Shown here: positions 5,865-10,229 of the stretch, one piece after another | Layout: every line of letters begins with the position of its first letter | How positions within the stretch are numbered: the first letter of the stretch is position 1 | NCBI GenBank assembly: GCA_001275005.1 | Contig: JWZX01000415.1 | Location: 1-10,229, forward strand | DNA from: Chrysochromulina tobinii | Lineage: Eukaryota > Haptophyta > Prymnesiales > Chrysochromulinaceae | Length of the DNA: 10,229 nt | Direction of reading: 5' to 3' | Program-made: the position numbers and the translations under genes | The notes under the pieces: generated by a model | Told to the model about the DNA's origin: nothing | The model's input: only the letters and a program-made list of their open reading frames with translations | The model's database searches: none

Positions 5865-7695
5865 TGCTCGGCGATCAGCCAGAGGAGATCGCGATCGAGC
5901 AGGCCGAATCGGCAGCCCGCGGGCGCCGACGTCGTGGGAACCGCGCCGTCGTGGGCACCATCGCTCACGTCCATGGCGGCGCCGTCGTGGGCACCACCGG
6001 TTGCAGCCGACGGCGACGTCGGCGCCTCCCGATGGCCGATGAAGAGGAGACGCACACGCACCCAGTTGAATACCCGAGCCGTCCGAAGGAGGGTGCGGTC
6101 CGCCAGCGCCCTCGGGACCGAGCACAGGTTGGGCGTAACGGTCACGCATGCAGAGCAGCCATCTGGAGCCCCGAGCTTGAGCACGCACGAGAGCGCCACG
6201 AGCATCGCGCCGTCGCGCTCGTCAGGAGCTGGCACATCCTGTATCGACGCGTTCCTCCGGATCTCGTCAGGCTCGTCAGGCGCTCGGTACGACGCGCTCC
6301 CCTCGGCGCGCGGCCTCAAGAGCTCGGAGCTGCGATGGGTCTGACTCATCAGCTTGCCCAACTCCCATTCGTAGGATTGTTCCAGGACTCGGCCGACGCT
6401 CGCCGGTCTCCTGCCCACTTCGAACCGAAATTCTGCCTGGTCTCCCCACTTCTCGCTCGGCGTGCGCAGCATGCGCCCGTCGCTCTGGCGCGAAAACAAG
6501 CACTCGCGAACCACGAGCGGGGCGGCGGGACTCCCACACACCTGATGAGGGACGCAATCAGATGCAATCAGAGGTCAATCAGAGATCATCAGAGGTCATA
6601 AGAGGCGAGACTCCCACACACCAGTGGTACAGCCATCCCCGTAAGCGCGGCACCGATGGGCTCCACCGCCCTCACGGCCGCTTCGGCATTGCGCTGCTGG
6701 TGCAGCTTGGCCCGCAGGAGCGAGAGGAGGTCCTCCCGCTCGATGCACCGTTGCAGCTCCGCCTCACTCGTCCTCAGCCGCTTGAGGTGCTGTCGAAGCT
6801 CCTTGGTCGGAAGTCTTGTTGTCGCTGCGTCGACGGCCGACGCGCATGCCGCCGACGCGGACGCGCACGCGCACGCGAGTGCGTCGGTCGCCTCGGCGGA
6901 GGCGGCGGCGCCAACGGCAGCGTCGGCCGCGCCGCTGACCTCTGCGCCGGTCACGCTAGCGGGTACGAAGGGCGGCGCGCTTGCCGAGAGCGTCGAAGGG
7001 GTGGCGTTGCGGATGTGCAGCGCGGCCAACCGGCGGATGAAGGGCACCAGCGGCACGAGCCAGGTGGCGGGCGGGATGAGCACGGGGTAGAGTCGGTCCG
7101 CAAGCAGGGGAAAGTCCGAGCGCACCTTCGCGAGCGCTTCCGTCACGGCACCCGCGCTGTCCGCGTGTAGGAGCCAGTGCACGTTGCTTGGGTGGCCCCA
7201 CGGCGCCGCACGCACGACGCGCACCGGGCCGCCGAAGTACGTCTGCCAGTCGAAGGCGTCCCAGGCACGCGCCTGAGCGGCCGGGGCCGGCGACAGGTCG
7301 TCGATGGACGGCAGGTGTGGCGGGAGCGGCACGCACACGCACTCGCTCAGCCCGCCCGTGTCCTGCTCGATCCAGTGGAACTGTACGAGCACGCGCTCGA
7401 CGAACTTGAGGGTGACGTCGGCGCGCGGAAGCTCGTTCGGGTTGCCGGGCACCAACCGATGGTTGACGAGTTTGGCCAGGTAGCCGATGTCGCCGTGCGC
7501 TGCCTGATAGTTGTCAAAGTTGGGCAGGAAGACGAATGAGCTTCCGCGCTGCGGCTCGCGCAGGCAGCGCTGCACGAGAATGCGGTAGCGCGGCTCGAAT
7601 AAGTGAAGGCCGACGGTGGTGCCGATCTCTGGATGCTGATTGTAATAGAAGATGGAGCGGATGAGCGTGGGGGGAGCCGCGACAGGCTCGGACAT
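5825..7695 (-). CDS. Lon substrate-binding (LON-N)-like domain protein (two exons)
   Basis: Proposed exons are 7695-6622 and 6541-5825 (phase 0), giving 596 residues. ATG 7695 gives MSEPVAAPPTLIRSIFYYNQ and then GLHLFEPRYRILVQRC (LFEPRYR at residues 32-38), the signature of the Lon protease N-terminal domain. The domain covers about residues 11-150. No AAA+ or protease domain follows, so this is a stand-alone substrate-recognition protein, not Lon. A helical, probably coiled-coil segment (LPTKELRQHLKRLRTSEAEL) lies near 310-340. The exon 2 product has a VRLLFIGHRE stretch and ends with LLDRDLLWLIAEHL, a helix that looks F-box-like; a ubiquitin-adaptor role would be speculation. The C-terminus is uncertain: TGA 5825-5827 lies in a 44-bp repeat, and splicing from GTGATC after AEHL to an acceptor near 5660 would give a short SSE tail instead. 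Confidence 0.7.
6542..6621 (-). other. Intron of the Lon-like gene, flanked by 19-bp direct repeats
   Basis: 80 nt on the minus strand, CCACTG|GTGTGTGG ... CCCTCATCAG|GTGTGTGG. Direct repeats at 6604-6622 and 6524-6542 match at 18 of 19 bases. Splicing joins MAVPL to VCGSPAAPLVVRECLF in phase 0; retention hits TGA after SYDL. The interior is made of CTGATTG and CTGATGA motifs in the direction of transcription. Confidence 0.8.
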
Positions 7696-8058
7696 CGACG
7701 ATCTTCGCCTAAGCTAGTGGAACCCTATTTCCGGTCAAGTTCCGCACGCAAACGCTCGTCGAGCGGCGAGACCGGCGAGACCGGCGAGACCGCAGCACAG
7801 CCGCTGGCGCAGTAGTGGGAAGCGCAGCGGGCTCAAGAGCGGGCTCCCTGCGGTCCTCCACGACATCACGTACACGCACAGGATGATCCCGCTAGCAAGA
7901 ATGCTGGTCCTTCTACCTTACCCTTCATGCGAGTACTGCGGATTCGACTGCCGCTGTTATGTTACGAAAATTCAAGGTCCTTCGTGGTTAAGAAATCCCC
8001 CCTACTGAGATTTTTTTTCGTCTCGGATCCAATCCCCGAAGCATCGCGCGCATCAAAA
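7696..8058. promoter_or_regulatory. Divergent intergenic region (Lon-like gene and RIQ-like gene)
   Basis: 363 bp between two start codons pointing apart, so it should contain both promoters and 5' leaders. A 9-bp repeat (GCGAGACCG, three copies) lies at 7766-7792. A T-run followed by CGTCTCGGATCC lies about 30-50 bp before the RIQ-like ATG. No TATA box or defined operator can be named. Confidence 0.5.
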
Positions 8059-8779
8059 ATGGCGTTCGCTCTCCTCTGCTCCGCTCTGTCGCTCGCGCCC
8101 TCGGCGTCGCTCTCGCGCCCGGCCGTCAGCCGTGCCTCGACACCGACCATGCAGCTGACCAAGAAGGTGCGCAACTCGCTCAGCACACTCGGAGCGCCCA
8201 CCGGCGCTGGTGCAGAGCGCAGCGCTTGCGAGCTCTGCCGTGCGAGGATCTGGATGGTATCTACATCTGCGCGGCGCGCCCGGCTCGTGACACGTGCCTG
8301 ACCGTGCTCGGCATGCATGTGCTGCTGCGCAGGTCGTCAGCTTCGACCAGGATGGCCTCTTCGAGGGCCGTGAGATTTCGGTGGCCAAGCCGCCCGTGCG
8401 CCTGCTCGAGCGCATCGAGGAGCTGCGCCTGCTCTCGTCGATTGCGGACGCTGGCCTGCTCTCGGGCGCCGAGGACGCGGGTCTCTTCTCGAAGCTCGAG
8501 GCGGCCGGCGCCTTCAGCAAAGCCGAGAAGCTGCTGCCCCTCGCCGACGACCTCAAGCTCCTCAGCACTGCCGAGTACCTGCTCAACGTCCCGGCCAACC
8601 TGCTCGCCCTCGGCGCCGTCGTGCTCCTCGGCGGCGAGTTCGCCCTGATCACGGCGGTGCCCGATGACAACGCGGCGCTCCTCGGCGTTCAGGTGGTCAC
8701 CGGCCTGCTCGCGGGCGGCGGTGCGGTCGTCCTCCTCGCCTCCTCCTTCCTCTTCAGCCTCCTCCAGGGCACGAACTAA
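8059..8779 (+). CDS. RIQ/DUF1118-like plastid thylakoid protein (two exons)
   Basis: Exons 8059-8166 and 8333-8779 give 184 residues. The leader MAFALLCSALSLAPSASL looks like a signal peptide, followed by a Ser/Arg-rich stretch ending STPTMQ, as expected for import into a secondary plastid. The mature part has the repeated helix motif SSIADAGLLSGAEDAGLFSK, LEAAGAFSKAEKLLPLADDLK, then two probable membrane spans (NLLALGAVVLLGGEFALITA and VVTGLLAGGGAVVLLASSFLF). This order matches land-plant RIQ1/RIQ2 (DUF1118), thylakoid proteins that affect grana stacking and light-harvesting organisation. The donor AAG|GTGCGC matches donors in the deaminase gene. An alternative in-frame donor at 8257 would add 30 residues before the domain. 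Confidence 0.75.
8167..8332 (+). other. Intron of the RIQ-like gene
   Basis: 166 nt, AAGAAG|GTGCGC ... GCTGCGCAG|GTCGTC, phase 0. Near its 3' end it carries GCATGCATGTGCT (8311-8323), the first half of the motif seen before the acceptors of introns in the deaminase gene. No flanking direct repeat was found. Confidence 0.65.
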
Positions 8780-9109
8780 GCGGCACCTTGTTTGCACTGC
8801 ATCCGCCCCTCGCGGCCACTCCCCCCATAGCATCTCTGACGCAGCGGTGCATGGCGACTCCGGCGCCGTGTACTCGCACGTTGCGCATCCTGCACCTCTG
8901 TCACGGTTTCACTAAGTCGGCTCGGCGATGCGGCTCCCCCGTCTGACCGAGAGATCTGATATTGAAATTATTATGTGCGACTCTTAGCGACGTGGCTGCG
9001 GCTGCCGATGATGGCGTGAAAACCTAGTTCTGTCAGACCGCGGTTCGATGAATCTCGAGGACCATTTTCGGATTTCCATTCGGGGATTCCCTTCCTATTT
9101 CGGGACGCA
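8780..9109. other. Intergenic region between the RIQ-like and ankyrin genes
   Basis: 330 bp holding the 3' end of the RIQ-like transcript and the promoter of the ankyrin gene. An AT-rich patch (GATATTGAAATTATTATG) lies near 8958-8975. No conserved element can be named. Confidence 0.5.
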
Positions 9110-10229
9110 ATGGCCGCGAGAGGCAGCTTCGTGGCGGCCAACGCAATGGTCGACGCGCTCCGTCGCGGCGACGAGGCCATGGCCGTGGGCCTCATCGACA
9201 GGGTAACAGGAGCGGCCGACCTCGGCCTTTGCCTGCTTCGTGCATGTGAGACTGGTCACCCTACGTGCACGAGGCTGCTGCTCGCTGCCCACGCCGCCGT
9301 CGACCATGCAGCCAGTGTCGGCTACACGCCTCTGTTCGCCGCCTGCGGCAAAGGCGACGGCGGCTGCGTGCAGATGCTGCTCGCTGCCCACGCCGCCGTC
9401 GACCAGGCAGACAGCAACTGCCTCACGCCTCTGATCTACTCCTGCATCAAAGGCTACGGCGACTGCGTGCAGCTGCTGCTCGCCGCCCACGCCGCCGTCG
9501 ACCAGGCAGCCAGCAACGGCACCACGCCTCTGCTCGCCGCCTGCGACAAAGGCGACGGCGACTGCGTGCAGCTGCTGCTCGCCGCCCACGCCGCCGTCGA
9601 CCAGGCAGCCAGCAACGGCGTCACGCCTCTGATCACCGCCTGCGACGAAGGCTACGGCGACTGCGTGCAGCTGCTGCTCGCCGCCCACGCCGTCGTCGAC
9701 CAGGCAGCCAGCAACGGCCTCACGCCTCTGATCTACTCCTGCATCAAAGGCTACGGCGACTGCGTGCAGCTGCTGCTCGCCGCCCACGCCGCCGTCGACC
9801 AGGCAGCCAGCAACGGCACCACGCCTCTGATCGCCGCCTGCAACAAAGGCGACGGCGGCTGCGTGCAGATGCTGCTCGCCGCCCACGCCGCCGTCGACCA
9901 TGCAGACCGCAACGGCCTCACGCCTCTGATCGCCGCCTGCATCAAAGGCGACGGCGGCTGCGTGCAGATGCTGCTCGCCGCCCACGCCGCCGTTGACCAG
10001 GCAGACCGCAACGGCGCCACGCCCCTGATCGCCGCCTGCGACAAAGGGCACGGCGACATAGTCAAGGTGCTCGTGCATGCTGGCGCACGCACCGACTTGC
10101 GATGCAGTGCGGCCACAGCCCTCGATCTCGCAGAGGCCCGAGGCCACACCGCCATCGCAACATTCCTGCGCAGCCGGCGCCGCGCACCTGCGACGATCGC
10201 TGCGGTCGCTCCGGTGTCGAGTGCGGAGC
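9110..10229 (+). CDS. Ankyrin-repeat protein, 3' end outside the window
   Basis: ATG 9110 sits in a good context (GCAATGG) and the frame stays open to the window edge, giving 373 codons. After about 55 residues (MAARGSFVAANAMVDALRRG...) come eight 33-residue ankyrin repeats of the form LLAAHAAVDQAASNG-TPLIAACDKGDGDCVQ, a ninth degenerate repeat (LVHAGARTDLRCSAATALDL) and a basic, alanine-rich tail. TPL and the AAC...G helix-turn positions are those of ankyrin repeats, which bind other proteins; the partner is unknown. Most repeats have Gly-Asp or Gly-Tyr where GH is usual; the eighth repeat and the degenerate ninth keep the usual GH. Overlapping frames on the same stretch are long only because of repetition. 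Confidence 0.85.
   Translation, partial: MAARGSFVAANAMVDALRRGDEAMAVGLIDRVTGAADLGLCLLRACETGHPTCTRLLLAAHAAVDHAASVGYTPLFAACGKGDGGCVQMLLAAHAAVDQADSNCLTPLIYSCIKGYGDCVQLLLAAHAAVDQAASNGTTPLLAACDKGDGDCVQLLLAAHAAVDQAASNGVTPLITACDEGYGDCVQLLLAAHAVVDQAASNGLTPLIYSCIKGYGDCVQLLLAAHAAVDQAASNGTTPLIAACNKGDGGCVQMLLAAHAAVDHADRNGLTPLIAACIKGDGGCVQMLLAAHAAVDQADRNGATPLIAACDKGHGDIVKVLVHAGARTDLRCSAATALDLAEARGHTAIATFLRSRRRAPATIAAVAPVSSAE
9278..10168 (+). repeat. 99-bp tandem repeat (ankyrin units)
   Basis: Eight 99-bp units from 9278 to 10069 and a diverged ninth to 10168. Units 2 and 5 are nearly identical (TPLIYSCIKGYGDCVQL), and units 3 and 6 are close, suggesting a three-unit duplication (297 bp). Confidence 0.9.

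Noticed and set aside
5537-6601. 354-codon plus-strand frame
   Set aside because: Arg/Ala-rich with no domain. The minus strand here continues the Lon-like protein in phase with its first exon.
8257-8332. Alternative donor GATG|GTATCT for the RIQ-like intron
   Set aside because: In frame and possible, but GTGCGC at 8167 matches the other donors here and omits 30 residues unlike the family.
9095-10147. 350-codon minus-strand frame with VAFVAGGDQRR repeats
   Set aside because: It is the complement of the ankyrin repeats; the plus frame has a true ankyrin pattern.

Overview
The window looks like nuclear DNA of a GC-rich unicellular alga, most likely a haptophyte or a similar alga with a red-lineage secondary plastid. 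Four things point that way: short spliceosomal introns with GTGCGY-type donors, a plastid-targeted RIQ/DUF1118-like protein with a bipartite-looking leader, a compact gene layout, and abundant minisatellites. The taxon is inferred, not shown.

Layout. (1) 152-4324 (+): one six-exon gene encoding about 1081 residues. It carries two AID/APOBEC-like zinc deaminase domains in tandem, joined by a long low-complexity linker (acidic, poly-Ala, EPPS, SWGDRSRG and FGGGDRQGGGDR repeats). (2) 4539-4853 (-): a small unrecognised protein, convergent with the deaminase. (3) 4854-5824: about 1 kb with no supported gene, relatively AT-rich in the middle and ending in 44-bp tandem repeats. (4) 5825-7695 (-): a two-exon gene for a Lon-N-domain-like protein of about 596 residues. 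(5) 7696-8058: a divergent promoter region. (6) 8059-8779 (+): a two-exon RIQ/DUF1118-like thylakoid protein. (7) 9110-10229 (+): an ankyrin-repeat protein running off the window.

The most notable content is the double deaminase and the way introns appear to have arisen here. Three introns in two genes are each flanked by 19-21 bp direct repeats that supply the GT donor, as expected if an intron was created by insertion with target duplication. Two intron sequence families recur. One carries the branch-point-like motif GTGCTCACCACGGCGCC. The other is built of repeated CTGAT motifs oriented with transcription. A copy of the second family lies in antisense orientation inside exon 4 of the deaminase gene, between perfect 26-bp direct repeats, and is read through as protein. 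The locus therefore looks like a snapshot of introner-like element activity.

The genes are not an operon, and no common pathway is evident. Splice sites were inferred from reading-frame continuity, GT-AG borders and alignment of the two deaminase domains to each other; no transcript data were available.
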